Shown here: positions 8,148 to 17,157 of the stretch, piece by piece
Numbering within the stretch: the stretch's first letter is position 1
How the letters are laid out: each line of letters starts with the position of its first letter
Origin: Niastella vici
Lineage (GTDB): Bacteria > Bacteroidota > Bacteroidia > Chitinophagales > Chitinophagaceae
Direction: 5' to 3'
Assembly (NCBI RefSeq): GCF_002077945.1
Contig: NZ_LVYD01000050.1
Location: 124,001 to 188,000, forward strand
Length of the DNA stretch: 64,000 nucleotides
The notes under the pieces: model-generated
The model's database searches: none
What the model saw: the letters and a program-made list of their open reading frames with translations, nothing else
What the model was told of the DNA's origin: nothing
Position numbers and translations under genes: made by a program

Positions 8148-10097
8148 ATGGAAGTAGTAAAAAAATATGAAGAGATCCATTTTGTAGACAGTACCAGGAC
8201 AGTTTGGAATTATTCTTTTTTCTCTGAAGATGACATCCGTAATTTTCAACAGGGTACGCATTACCGGTTGTACGATCTGTTTGGCTCACACGAAATTGAA
8301 GTATTGGGTAACAAAGGATATTATTTCGCCGTATGGGCGCCCAATGCCACGTTTGTTTCGGTGATCGGTAATTTTAATGACTGGAACCCCACCAGTCATC
8401 CATTATTTGTACGGCTCGATAAGTCGGGCATCTGGGAAGGTTTTATTCCCAACTTATCTAAAGGCGAAGTGTATAAATATCATATCGACGGCTTCAATGG
8501 CGTCAAAACCGATAAAGGCGACCCCTATGCCAATTTCTGGGAGAAGCGCCCCAACACGGCTTCCATTACCTGGGACCTGCAGTATAACTGGCGCGATAAT
8601 GACTGGATGCAGAACCGCCGCCAGCACAATTCGCTGGAAGCGCCCTGCAGTATTTATGAAGTGCACCTTGCCAGCTGGATGCGCCCGAATAAATACGACG
8701 AAGAATCGTATAACACCTATGATCAAATTCGCGAACGGCTGGTGCCTTATGTACAGGAAATGGGTTTTACCCATGTAGAATTTATGCCGGTGATGGAACA
8801 CCCGTTCGATGGCAGCTGGGGCTACCAGGGAACCGGTTATTTTGCACCTACCAGCCGCTTTGGCGATCCGCAAAGTTTTATGGAGCTCATCAATGCTTTT
8901 CATGAAGCAGGCATTGGCGTTATACTCGACTGGGTACCTTCGCATTTCCCCTACGACGCGCATGGCCTGTTTATGTTCGATGGGGCCAACACTTACGAAT
9001 ATGCCGATATGCGCAAAGGCTTTCATCCCGACTGGAACAGCTACGTGTTCAATTATAAAAGGGGAGAGGTAAAATCATTTTTGATCAGCAGCGCACGCTT
9101 CTGGTTCGATAAATTCCATATCGATGGCATACGGGTTGATGCGGTAAGCTCTATGCTGAAATTAAATTATTCGCGTACCCACGGCCAGTGGGAACCTAAT
9201 GAATACGGCGGTGATGGAAATATTGAAGCCATCAGTTTCATCAAAGACCTGAACGAAACCATTTACCGCGATTTTCATGATGTGCAATCGATTGCCGAAG
9301 AGGCAACCGACTGGCCGGGCGTATCGCGCCCCACATTCCAGAACGGGTTGGGCTTTGGCATGAAATGGATGATGGGCTGGATGCACGACACACTCGATTA
9401 TTTTAAAATGGACCCCATTTACCGGCGGCATTACCAGAACAAGTTTTCGTTCAGCATGATGTATTACTATGATGAAAACTTTCTGTTACCGTTAAGCCAT
9501 GATGAAGTGGTGCATGGAAAAAGCCCCATGATCTTTAAAATGCCGGGCGATGAGTGGCAGAAATTTGCCAACCTGCGCGCCCTGTATACGTATATGTTTA
9601 CGCACCCCGGCGGAAAACTCTTATTCATGGGCGACGAATTCGGCGACACCAATGAGTGGAACTATAAAAGCGAACTGCAGTGGGACCTGTTGAAATTCGA
9701 TCCGCACCGCCTATTGAAAGATTGTGTGCGCGACCTGAATTTATTATTGCGGAATGAACCGGCGATGTATGAAAATCAATTTAATATTTACGGGTTCGAA
9801 TGGGTCGATCTCAACCACCCGGCCGAATGTGTAATTGCCTATCGCCGTAAGGCGAAAGACCCGGCCAATGATTTGCTGATCATTTTGAATTTAACCCCAG
9901 TGGTACGGCACGACTGGAAGGTATATACGTACGGGAAATCGCAATGGCGCGAAATTTTTAATTCCGACGCCAAAAAATATTGGGGAAGTGGCAATGTTTA
10001 TAATCCAGAAATATTAACATCTAGTCTTAACAAAAACGACAATATGTATGAAATAAATGTGCACCTGCCACCGTTGGGAGCAATAGTATTGAAGTAA
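8148..10097 (+). CDS. glgB: 1,4-alpha-glucan branching enzyme
   Basis: GlgB cuts alpha-1,4 glucan chains and rejoins them as alpha-1,6 branches in cytoplasmic glycogen. The 649-residue protein starts with a CBM48 domain (YYFAVWAPNATFVSVIGNFN, about 65-150). A GH13 barrel follows: DWVPSHFP in region I, nucleophile Asp331 in GIRVDAVSSML, acid/base Glu384 in IAEEATDWPG, and Asp452 in LSHDEVVHGK. The C-terminal all-beta domain ends PPLGAIVLK. Length fits the family without the extra N1 domain of E. coli GlgB. No glgA or glgC is in the window. A TPR gene follows 31 bases downstream and may share its transcript. Confidence 0.97.
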   Translation: MEVVKKYEEIHFVDSTRTVWNYSFFSEDDIRNFQQGTHYRLYDLFGSHEIEVLGNKGYYFAVWAPNATFVSVIGNFNDWNPTSHPLFVRLDKSGIWEGFIPNLSKGEVYKYHIDGFNGVKTDKGDPYANFWEKRPNTASITWDLQYNWRDNDWMQNRRQHNSLEAPCSIYEVHLASWMRPNKYDEESYNTYDQIRERLVPYVQEMGFTHVEFMPVMEHPFDGSWGYQGTGYFAPTSRFGDPQSFMELINAFHEAGIGVILDWVPSHFPYDAHGLFMFDGANTYEYADMRKGFHPDWNSYVFNYKRGEVKSFLISSARFWFDKFHIDGIRVDAVSSMLKLNYSRTHGQWEPNEYGGDGNIEAISFIKDLNETIYRDFHDVQSIAEEATDWPGVSRPTFQNGLGFGMKWMMGWMHDTLDYFKMDPIYRRHYQNKFSFSMMYYYDENFLLPLSHDEVVHGKSPMIFKMPGDEWQKFANLRALYTYMFTHPGGKLLFMGDEFGDTNEWNYKSELQWDLLKFDPHRLLKDCVRDLNLLLRNEPAMYENQFNIYGFEWVDLNHPAECVIAYRRKAKDPANDLLIILNLTPVVRHDWKVYTYGKSQWREIFNSDAKKYWGSGNVYNPEILTSSLNKNDNMYEINVHLPPLGAIVLK

Positions 10098-10128
10098 TGA
10101 TTTTTGTGGTATAGAAATTTAAATAACT

Positions 10129-11157
10129 ATGAAGAACGTTAACATTATTTTAATGTTGGGATTAATTTCCAACATTACATATGCGCAAACCGACAGCACA
10201 GATTTCTATTTTAAGAAAGGGATGGCCGAAAAAGAGGGCCGCCGGTACCGGGAAGCCGAAAAAGCTTTTGCCAAAGCCGCGCAATTTTCACCCACCGATG
10301 CCAAAGTGCTGGTAGGCTGGGGGCAATCGCTCGTTGAGCAAAAACGCTACATGGATGCCCGCGAAAAATTTAAAACGGCTTATCAAACAGATCCCAAAAA
10401 TGCCGAGGTTATCGAGAACCTGGCCAACCTGTCGTTAAATACCCGCCAGTGGAATGACGCCATTACCTACGCAAAAAAAATGCAGGAAGAAAAGATCGGC
10501 AATTCTTCCAATTACATAATTGCCAAAAGTTATTATGAGCAGCAGAATTATGGCGAATGCCTGAAGTATTGCGAACTGGCATTTAAAGAAGATCCCAAAC
10601 GCGCCGAAACACCCTACATTGCCGGACAAAGCCTGGTTGAGATGAGCAATTACAAAAAAGCCGCCGGCTGTTTTGAACAGGCCATCGAACGCGACAGCAC
10701 CAAGGCAAACTGGATGTATGAAGCAGGCCTGGTATACTATGCCATCCCCGATGATAAAAAAGCCATTTACTGGTTCGAGCGGGCAGCTGCCAAAGGCTAT
10801 CAGCGCAGCAACGACTATATAGAAAACCTCGCCAATGCCTACCTGAACATCAAGAATTACGAAAAAGGCCTGGCATTGTTACAGGAAGTACTGCAACGCA
10901 AACCGCAAGACCAGGAATTACTGTATAATGTGGCCGATGCTTATTACCGCATAGGTAAATATGATGATGCCATTAATTACTGGGATAAAATACTGGCCAT
11001 CGATAAAAAGAATGCCAACTCCCTGTACATGATAGGCCTGAGTTACCAGAAGAAAGGGGAGAAGGAGAAGGGACAGCAATTGTGTGATAAAGCCATTGAA
11101 ATGGACCCTTCGTTGAAGAATTTGAAAGAAGAGAAGAAAATGCCGGGGGGGATTTAA
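10129..11157 (+). CDS. Secreted tetratricopeptide repeat protein
   Basis: A 342-residue protein with a signal peptide (MKNVNIILMLGLISNITYAQ) followed by about eight tandem TPR units from residue 24 to about 330. Examples are GRRYREAEKAFAKAAQFSPT, KRYMDAREKFKTAYQTDPKN and GKYDDAINYWDKILAIDKKN, with the expected small and aromatic positions. TPR arrays bind other proteins, so this is probably a periplasmic scaffold; no enzymatic domain is present. It lies 31 bases after glgB on the same strand, but a link to glycogen is only positional. A palindromic family A element begins 8 bases past its stop codon. Confidence 0.9.
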   Translation: MKNVNIILMLGLISNITYAQTDSTDFYFKKGMAEKEGRRYREAEKAFAKAAQFSPTDAKVLVGWGQSLVEQKRYMDAREKFKTAYQTDPKNAEVIENLANLSLNTRQWNDAITYAKKMQEEKIGNSSNYIIAKSYYEQQNYGECLKYCELAFKEDPKRAETPYIAGQSLVEMSNYKKAAGCFEQAIERDSTKANWMYEAGLVYYAIPDDKKAIYWFERAAAKGYQRSNDYIENLANAYLNIKNYEKGLALLQEVLQRKPQDQELLYNVADAYYRIGKYDDAINYWDKILAIDKKNANSLYMIGLSYQKKGEKEKGQQLCDKAIEMDPSLKNLKEEKKMPGGI

Positions 11158-11164
11158 GATATCA

Positions 11165-11258
11165 ATTTCTGATTTTGAGATTTAGAGATTTTGAGATTTC
11201 ATTTTGGTTCTGCCTTCTAACAAATCTCAAAATCCCTAAATCCCGGAATCAGCAATCA
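11165..11258. repeat. Palindromic spacer element, family A copy 2
   Basis: Arms TTCTGATTTTGAGATTTAGA and AAATCTCAAAATCCCTAAAT surround a core CATTTTGGTTCTGCCTTCTA. The same core occurs reverse-complemented in copy 4 (15498-15591). It lies between the convergent TPR and argS genes, where a hairpin could stop transcription from both sides. Confidence 0.9.
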
Positions 11259-11304
11259 CTTATTTTACATCCACAGATCTTTTTCGTTTACCACTTACGT
11301 TACA

Positions 11305-13134
11305 CTACATTCTATCAGGCACCCGTATTCCCAGCAATGCCATTCCTGATTTAATAACATGGGCGGTCATTTGGTTTATCTGCAAACGCAATTCCTTTTT
11401 AACCGGCGATTCTGCTTTCAGTATACTATGCTCGTTGTAAAACGTATTGTATAATTTAGCCACTTCAAACACATAGCCCGCAATAACACTTGGGTTCATT
11501 TCATCACCGGCCTGTTTAATAATATCGGCATATCTTTCCAGGGTAATGATCAGCTGTTTTTCAAGCGGCAGCAACTCTGCGCCTATTTCACCGCCTGTAT
11601 ATAATTCTTTTCTGAACACCGATTGCGAACGCGCATAAGTGTATTGAACAAAGGTGGCCGTAAAACCATGTAATTCTATCGACTCTTCCGGATTGAAGAT
11701 CATCCGCTTTTTGGGATCAACGCGCACCAGGAAGAACTTTAAACCACCGGTACCGATGATCTCATACAGATTTTTTAACTCTTCTTCGGAGAGCCCTTCT
11801 GTTTTGCCCTGTTCCTTTGTTTTTAGTTCAGATTCACGGATCATTTCATCGAGGATATCATCTGCATCCACCACAGTACCTTCCCGCGTTTTCATTCTGC
11901 CGGTAGGCAGTTCTACCATGCCATAGCTTAAATGGAAAATGCCATCGGCGCCTTCGAGCCCCAGCTTCTGGCAAATGAGTTTTAATACCTTGAAATGATA
12001 ATTCTGTTCATCGCCCACTACATAAATGCTGAGGTCGCAATTGAATTCATTCTTTTTTACTTCGGCCAAACCAATGTCCTGCGTAATATAAACGGCAGTG
12101 CCATCGCGGCGGCGAACGATCTTTTCATCGAGCCCGTCTTTGGTAAGGTCGACCCACGCACTGCCATCATCTTTCAGGAAGAATACTTTTTTGCGCAAGC
12201 CTTCTTCCACCAGTTCTTTTCCCAGCAAATAGGTTTCGCTTTCATAATACACTTTATCAAAGTTGGCGCCAATGCGTTTGTATGTTTCATCGAAGCCTTT
12301 ATATACCCAACCGTTCATGGTACGCCAGAGCTCCACCACATCGGGTTTGCCGGCTTCCCAGTCAATCAGCATTTGCTGGGCGGCTTTCATAATGGGGGCT
12401 TCTTTTTCCAGCTCCTCTTTTTTGTCGTGCAGGTATTTGGCAGTTTCTTCGGGCGTTTTTCCACTCTCAAGCAATTCGGCCTGTTTCTTTTCTATGATAG
12501 GCGCCATTTGCTTTTTCAACTCTTCGCCAAACTTTACATAGTAATCGCCAACGAGGTGATCGCCTTTTATGCCGGTGCTTTCGGGTGTGGCGCCATTGGC
12601 AAACAGTTGCCAGGCGATCATACTTTTACAAATATGAATGCCGCGGTCGTTGGCAATGCAGGTTTTCACCACTTCATAGCCATTGGCCTTGTAGATCTCG
12701 GCCACGCTCCAGCCCAGGAAAATATTTCTTAAATGCCCAAGATGCAGGGGTTTATTGGTGTTGGGAGAAGCATATTCAACCATCACCCGTTTACCGTTGC
12801 GCGGATGGCGGCCATATTGCGGGTCGTTGTATTGTTCTTTCAGGAATTGCAGCCAGAAGCTATCGCTGACGGCGAGGTTTAAAAATCCTTTGATCACATT
12901 AAAACCACTGAACAAGGTGGCATTGCCGGCCACCAGCGCCTGCCCCAGTTCATTTCCCAGTTCCTCCGGCTTTTTTTTCAGGGTTTTCAGCAGGGCAAAG
13001 AGCACTACAGTGTAATCGCCCTCAAATTCGGGTTTGGTTTCACTTACGGTGATGGAAGAAGGGTCAAGATCTACCTGGTACAACTTGTTTATCTGTGCGC
13101 TTACTGCCGACTGAATAACGGGAACTATTGCCAT
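11305..13134 (-). CDS. argS: Arginine--tRNA ligase
   Basis: Class I aminoacyl-tRNA synthetase that charges tRNA-Arg in the cytoplasm. It has 609 residues. An N-terminal tRNA D-loop recognition domain (about 1-95) precedes the HIGH-type signature NKPLHLGHLRN (His131 and His134). The catalytic core includes AVYITQDIGLA and VVGDEQNYHF. A KMSKS-equivalent region is degenerate (LPTGRMKTREGTVVDADDIL), as is usual for ArgRS. The C-terminal DALR anticodon domain ends SGMALLGIRVPDRM. A TATTTTTG element (13159-13152, minus strand) sits just before the start. The gene stands alone and converges on the TPR gene. Confidence 0.97.
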   Translation of the reverse strand: MAIVPVIQSAVSAQINKLYQVDLDPSSITVSETKPEFEGDYTVVLFALLKTLKKKPEELGNELGQALVAGNATLFSGFNVIKGFLNLAVSDSFWLQFLKEQYNDPQYGRHPRNGKRVMVEYASPNTNKPLHLGHLRNIFLGWSVAEIYKANGYEVVKTCIANDRGIHICKSMIAWQLFANGATPESTGIKGDHLVGDYYVKFGEELKKQMAPIIEKKQAELLESGKTPEETAKYLHDKKEELEKEAPIMKAAQQMLIDWEAGKPDVVELWRTMNGWVYKGFDETYKRIGANFDKVYYESETYLLGKELVEEGLRKKVFFLKDDGSAWVDLTKDGLDEKIVRRRDGTAVYITQDIGLAEVKKNEFNCDLSIYVVGDEQNYHFKVLKLICQKLGLEGADGIFHLSYGMVELPTGRMKTREGTVVDADDILDEMIRESELKTKEQGKTEGLSEEELKNLYEIIGTGGLKFFLVRVDPKKRMIFNPEESIELHGFTATFVQYTYARSQSVFRKELYTGGEIGAELLPLEKQLIITLERYADIIKQAGDEMNPSVIAGYVFEVAKLYNTFYNEHSILKAESPVKKELRLQINQMTAHVIKSGMALLGIRVPDRM

Positions 13135-13549
13135 GCTTTGAATTTGAGCGGCAAAAATAATACAATAGAGCGGGTTTCAGGTTACAGGTTTCAAGTTACA
13201 GGGCGGTAGAGAGGTATAATCAGTTACCGGGCTCCTTAGGAGGCTGGCAGTGTGGGCTGGGGGTAAAAGAGCCTCCCGCTATCGGCGGAAAGCTCTTATT
13301 TAGTGTTTAGGGGTTAAACAGCGCTCAAATATGTGGGTTTTTAAGCGTTTTTAAGCATATGTTAAATTTTATTGATCACAGTCAAGCTGGCGCTTACTAA
13401 AAGCTGTCGTGAGTTGGTTTTTTTGGCAAAATTTGGCAGGCAGAACCGGTTGGCCACCTTAAAAACGAAGTAAAATATGCACGTTGCGGAGAAGGAAGGC
13501 CGGTAATTATTGATATTCAATTACCTTTGTAAAGTATAAATTACCGATA
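13135..13549. other. Divergent argS/GtrA intergenic region
   Basis: This 415-base gap has no gene. It contains a -7-like TATTTTTG for argS (minus, 13159-13152), a half copy of spacer family E (13170-13202), a degenerate family F repeat (13229-13268) and, for the plus-strand gene, TACCTTTG at 13522-13529, 20 bases before its GTG start. The middle (13300-13500) shows nothing else I can name. Confidence 0.6.
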
Positions 13550-14107
13550 GTGAAGAACCTGATCAATGCCGTCATAAACTATTTTTATCCTTACTTTCGC
13601 CGGTTAATGCCTTTGCAGACTTTCAAGTATGCAGCATGTGGTGGCGGTAATACGATCCTGGATATTACGCTGTTTTATCTCAGCGTTCATTATCTATTCA
13701 AGACGCCACTTGTTCCTACCCCGTTGGGTTTTCCGATCAAACAGCACGTGGCAGCCTTCCTCGTTTCGTTTACCATAACTTTCCCCCTGGGTTTTTATAT
13801 GAGCCGCACCATTGTGTTTCCCGGTTCAACTATACGGGGAAGAATACAGTTATTCAGGTATTTTGTACTGGTGATGATCTGTTTGTGCCTGAATTATCTC
13901 TTCATCAGGCTGTTTGTTGAGCAATGTCATTTATACCCCACGGTATCAAAAATACTGACCACTTTTATTGTTGTAGGTTTCAGTTTTCTTACCCAGAAGC
14001 ACTTCACCTTTAAAGAAGAAACACCCGAAGAAGGCGCATTCCTTGAAGCAGAGGCTGCAATGGAAACAGAAGTGCTGGATGGTGAAGGAAGTAAGAATAG
14101 GAAGTAA
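13550..14107 (+). CDS. GtrA-like membrane protein
   Basis: A 185-residue integral membrane protein with four hydrophobic segments (about 25-45, 65-88, 100-122 and 128-150) and the GtrA family opening FKYAACGGGNTILDITLFYLS. The closing KILTTFIVVGFSFLTQKHFTFK is also family-like. GtrA proteins are linked to flipping or transfer of polyprenyl-linked sugars in surface polysaccharide synthesis; no glycosyltransferase is adjacent, so the substrate is open. The start is GTG at 13550 (MKNLINAVINY); an ATG at codon 20 would cut off a plausible N-terminus. The acidic tail is not conserved. The last codons (GSKNRK and stop) are encoded by the left arm of a family B repeat. Confidence 0.85.
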   Translation: MKNLINAVINYFYPYFRRLMPLQTFKYAACGGGNTILDITLFYLSVHYLFKTPLVPTPLGFPIKQHVAAFLVSFTITFPLGFYMSRTIVFPGSTIRGRIQLFRYFVLVMICLCLNYLFIRLFVEQCHLYPTVSKILTTFIVVGFSFLTQKHFTFKEETPEEGAFLEAEAAMETEVLDGEGSKNRK

Positions 14108-14236
14108 GAAATAATTGCTGATTTTGAGATTTGGAGATTTCTGGATTTGCGGCAGTTTGAATTTTCCGATAAATCCCAAAATCTCTAAATCCCGCAATCT
14201 CAAAATATCTTTCCTGCTTCATACCCCTTACTTCAG
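14084..14236. repeat. Composite spacer element: family B arms around family A copy 3
   Basis: Outer arms are B-type: GGAAGTAAGAATAGGAAGTA on the left (from 14088) and CTTCATACCCCTTACTTCAG on the right. Inside lies a full family A element (14113-14207) with arms of ATTTTGAGATTT and AAATCTCTAAATC and core GCGGCAGTTTGAATTTTCCG. The left B arm carries the stop codon of the GtrA gene. The element lies between convergent genes. The same nesting is seen at 41623-41755. Confidence 0.75.
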
Positions 14237-14284
14237 CATCTACCTTTTTGCAATATTGCCTTTTTTGAAGCGGCAATTGTACTA

Positions 14285-14704
14285 TCAGTGATCTTTCGGC
14301 TGCGTCATACTAAACCAGTTGCCGCAACCATCGTTAATGATGGCTTCAATACCATAGAACTGTTCTTTGGGCTCCCCTTTAAACTGAACACCTTTTGCCT
14401 TTAACTCTTCATAAGTGGCGCGGCAATCGGGTGTATGAAACGCCCCGGCGCCCATCACGCCTTTATCGAGTAATAACTTCAATGCATTGCGAACTTCCTC
14501 ATCAAATCCATTCACAGCACTGGTGGCGGGGAACAGGATCACTTCCAGATCGGGCTGCTCGGGCGGGGTAACCGTCAACCACCTGAACCCGTTATCCATG
14601 GTGGCGTCGGTATGCACCTTAAAACCCAGTTTATTTACATAAAAGTCATAGGCTTTTTCCTGGTCGGTGACAAAAAAACTGGCGTGCGATAATTTAGTGA
14701 TCAT
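14285..14704 (-). CDS. VOC (glyoxalase-like) family protein
   Basis: A 139-residue vicinal-oxygen-chelate protein with two beta-alpha-beta-beta-beta halves: ITKLSHASFFVTDQEKAYDFYVNKLGFKVHTD, and then GAGAFHTPDCRATYEELKAKGVQFKGEP ending DGCGNWFSMTQP. The family includes glyoxalases, dioxygenases and resistance proteins. Here the position of the first metal-binding His (LSHASFF) and the late Glu/Asn are only partly typical, so a specific reaction cannot be named. An AraC-type regulator lies upstream on the same strand, 301 bases away, and may control it. Cytoplasmic, no signal peptide. Confidence 0.88.
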   Translation of the reverse strand: MITKLSHASFFVTDQEKAYDFYVNKLGFKVHTDATMDNGFRWLTVTPPEQPDLEVILFPATSAVNGFDEEVRNALKLLLDKGVMGAGAFHTPDCRATYEELKAKGVQFKGEPKEQFYGIEAIINDGCGNWFSMTQPKDH

Positions 14705-15005
14705 ATGTTTTTGTTTTAAACAAAGCTATCGAGCCCGGCGGGAAGGAGGTTATTGAATATTGCTTTTTTACCCCCCAGCCCCTTAAAGGGGAGCAAAAAG
14801 CAGATTACCCTTTCTATATACCTTCGATCATCCTTCAGTCATCCTTCGGTAAAAAGGGGTGTTTGCACAGGGATGATACAAGGTTGGTACAAGGATGACA
14901 CAACAACTGGACAACTTAAATTCAATAAAAGAGTGAGAATAAGCAACATGTTGCCTAATATTAATGCAGAATTCCCGATCCACATTAAATCAGGCTCACT
15001 GTCAA
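14705..15005. other. VOC/AraC intergenic region with family F repeat
   Basis: This 301-base gap holds a family F repeat (14768-14803, TTACCCCCCAGCCCCTTAAA then GGGGAGC) followed by a short repeat zone with TTCGATCATCC, TTCAGTCATCC and two GGATGA(T/C)ACAA words. An open frame at 14753-15037 crosses these repeats and overlaps the AraC gene, so I do not accept it as coding. Confidence 0.55.
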
Positions 15006-15422
15006 CTATTTATCTTCCAATTGATAGCTTTCAATAAAACAATGAGGAATGAATTGTTTTGGTTGTTCTTTTACCTGTTGTTGTTTTAACCAGGCCATAT
15101 TGCGGTAATAGGTGGGCGCAAAGCCAATTTCTTTTTTGAACAGGATGCTGAAAGAACCGATGCTTTCGAACCCAACCTCATTACACACCTCTGTAATGCT
15201 GAGGTCATCTTTATGAAGCAAGGCTTTTGCCCTGTCGATCCTTTTTTGCGTGAGGTATTGATGCGGGGTGATCTTATATACTTTGGTGAACAGACGATGA
15301 AAATGAAACCGCGACAGGCAGGCCTGTCCGGCCATTTTATCGAGGTCAATTGCTTCCTGAAAATTGTCATCGATATACAACTTGGCGGTAACAATGCGCT
15401 GGTATAGCTCGGAGGCAATAGG
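15006..15422 (-). CDS. AraC-family transcriptional regulator, stand-alone HTH
   Basis: About 138 residues, almost wholly the AraC/XylS DNA-binding domain, with two helix-turn-helix units: DKMAGQACLSRFHFHRLFTKVYKITPHQYL, and then DLSITEVCNEVGFESIGSFSILFKKEIGFAPTYYR. There is no N-terminal ligand domain, so it is a short SoxS/MarA-like form. A start at 15452 (MYIRFNNRT) is also possible; MPIASELYQRI at 15422 is preferred because the homologous helix begins there. The VOC gene downstream on the same strand is a plausible target. The C-terminal tail is K/Q-rich. Confidence 0.88.
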   Translation of the reverse strand, partial: PIASELYQRIVTAKLYIDDNFQEAIDLDKMAGQACLSRFHFHRLFTKVYKITPHQYLTQKRIDRAKALLHKDDLSITEVCNEVGFESIGSFSILFKKEIGFAPTYYRNMAWLKQQQVKEQPKQFIPHCFIESYQLEDK

Positions 15423-15497
15423 CATAGTTCGATTATTGAACCTAATATACACAATTGATCACAAGTAGTGAAATTAACCTGATTGGATAATGATAAG

Positions 15498-15591
15498 AAT
15501 TGCTGATTTCGGGATTTAGCGATTTTGAGATTTGTTAGAAGGCAGAACCAAAATGAAATCCCAAAATCGCTAAATCCCGCAATCTCAAAAT
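15498..15591. repeat. Palindromic spacer element, family A copy 4
   Basis: Arms GATTTCGGGATTTAGCGATT and AATCGCTAAATCCCGCAATC pair almost perfectly. The core (TTAGAAGGCAGAACCAAAAT) is the exact reverse complement of much of the core of copy 2 (11165-11258), so this copy is inverted relative to it. It lies 26 bases past the stop codon of the DUF2235 gene. Confidence 0.9.
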
Positions 15592-15617
15592 AACCAACCT
15601 TCCATTGCCCCCAACAC

Positions 15618-16694
15618 TCAAATCAAAACAGATTTTTCACTATTATCAATACTAACATACTTCCGCAAATTCCGCGGCCGGTACTGATACATTTCCCGGA
15701 ACCGTTCTAACACGCTTTCATCAATGGTTTGATTGGTATCATCATTCAGCGTAATGGATCGCCATACCGGCGGCCATAGCCAAAACAAAGGAGTATAGGA
15801 ATTGCGCAGCTCACCCCAGGGATTGCCTTTTATTTGTTCGTACTCTTTTCGCTCATAGCACAAACCAGTTTTATGGGCCTGAACCGACAGCCATTGCAAG
15901 GCGATATCGCTTAACCCCGTATCGGCATATCCACCGCCAATATTACTGTGCACGCCGGCAAACCAACGCTGCTCCACTTTTTGCGGATGGTTGGGATCGT
16001 TCTTAACTGTATCGCTTACTTTCCATAATGTGGGGGCGAACAACCGCCTTCTTTCGTCAATAGCCAATGCCTGGTAAGCATTCTGCACCGTGCTGCTGAG
16101 GGTAACATCATGGAACTGATATTTTTTCATATTCCAGGCCCGGTACCAGGGCAGGGGAATGCCCAGACTGCCCACCGTATCCCACACGCCAATAAATTTT
16201 ATTGGCGTTACGTTTTCGCGGGCATATTGCCTTCTGAAGCCCACCATCATATCCGATTCAGGTTTGGTATACTCATCGCGGGCCCGGTACAGGTCATAGG
16301 CTTTATCGACCAGTTCAATGTATTCGGGGCGAAGGATGCCACAATTCCTGATCAATCCGCCAATGCTACGCGCGGTATAAGCGCCGCGGCTGAAACCGAA
16401 CAGGTAAATTTCGTCGCCGGGTTCATAATTCAGGATCAGAAAAGTGTAAATGTCTTTGATGTTCTTATCAATACCGGCGCCGCGGATGCCGCCCATTAAA
16501 TTACTTTTCCAGGAATAGCCGGTGCCAATTCCTTTATCATAAAATTTTAACTGAGGAATGATTTGATTGTTGGCGGTATCGTATGCGCAAATGCACTGAT
16601 ACATTTTTTCGACGTTGGTTTCAACGCGTACACCGCGGTCGATATTGCCGGGTTTGTTCCAGGTTCCATCACTGCAGGTAATAAGACGCTTCAT
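15618..16694 (-). CDS. DUF2235 alpha/beta-hydrolase (Tle1-like lipase family)
   Basis: A 358-residue hydrolase of the DUF2235 family, which includes phospholipase effectors of type VI secretion (Tle1) and related cytoplasmic enzymes. Visible: N-terminal LITCSDGTWNKPG; nucleophile elbow GFSRGAYTAR with Ser102; Asp172 in FIGVWDTVGSLG; and His249 in FAGVHSNIGGGY, giving a complete Ser-Asp-His set. There is no signal peptide or VgrG/Rhs fusion. The next genes upstream on the same strand, across a 463-base gap, are an endolysin-like amidase and a membrane protein, so a lysis or antagonism role is conceivable but unproven. Confidence 0.88.
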   Translation of the reverse strand: MKRLITCSDGTWNKPGNIDRGVRVETNVEKMYQCICAYDTANNQIIPQLKFYDKGIGTGYSWKSNLMGGIRGAGIDKNIKDIYTFLILNYEPGDEIYLFGFSRGAYTARSIGGLIRNCGILRPEYIELVDKAYDLYRARDEYTKPESDMMVGFRRQYARENVTPIKFIGVWDTVGSLGIPLPWYRAWNMKKYQFHDVTLSSTVQNAYQALAIDERRRLFAPTLWKVSDTVKNDPNHPQKVEQRWFAGVHSNIGGGYADTGLSDIALQWLSVQAHKTGLCYERKEYEQIKGNPWGELRNSYTPLFWLWPPVWRSITLNDDTNQTIDESVLERFREMYQYRPRNLRKYVSIDNSEKSVLI

Positions 16695-17061
16695 GGCTTT
16701 TAGTATGGTTTCGTGAGGTAAATGCAGGGAACGGAGGCAATTATAAAATTACATTGGTATGGTTGACTGATAAACCGGGAATTACCTGTTTTCGCAGGTA
16801 GATGTACGGAAGAATGTTAAAATGCGATTGCTATAAATCAGGAAGAAACCAGGGGAGTTACAAACGGGAAAGGCCGGCAAGATATTAACTATTTTTATAC
16901 AATAGTTAATTATACAATTGATATTGATCAAAAAGAAGAAAGAGGAATAGCGATAGGGACGTACAAGTCCCGACCTAAGTCGTAGGGATGCCGATGGAAT
17001 CGGCATGACACAACAGCAGCTGATGGTAGTACCGCTGCTGACGTCATTAGCAAATAACGCG
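16695..17061. other. Intergenic region upstream of DUF2235 gene
   Basis: No convincing gene. A 74-codon frame at 16782-17006 is low-complexity and rejected. From 16960 the sequence has several short hairpins: GGGACGTACAAGTCCC, GCCGATGGAATCGGC, and AGCAGCTGATGG with GTACCGCTGCT. These resemble the CCCGATACTTCGGG hairpin at 18755-18768 and may be another degenerate spacer-repeat type. Confidence 0.5.
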
Positions 17062-17152
17062 GATTTCTGATTTGGAGATTTTGAGATTTAGGGATTTAAG
17101 GAATTGCGAATGGATAGACATCTCAAAATCCAGAAATCCCAAAATCAGCAAT
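17062..17152. repeat. Palindromic spacer element, family A copy 5
   Basis: Arms TTCTGATTTGGAGATTTTGA and AAAATCCAGAAATCCCAAAA surround a core GGAATTGCGAATGGATAGAC that differs from the other A cores. It ends 5 bases from the stop codon of the amidase gene. Confidence 0.85.
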
Positions 17153-17157
17153 AAAAA

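Noticed and set aside
11995-12732. Plus-strand open frame of 245 codons opposite argS
   Set aside because: Antisense shadow of a clear arginyl-tRNA synthetase. Phe-rich sequence is an artefact of reverse-reading Glu/Lys codons.
14753-15037. Plus-strand 94-codon frame between VOC and AraC genes
   Set aside because: It runs through a C/G-rich repeat and short tandem words, then overlaps the AraC gene. No domain; rejected as coding.
16782-17006. Minus-strand 74-codon frame
   Set aside because: It crosses hairpin-rich spacer sequence, is compositionally odd and has no recognisable fold.
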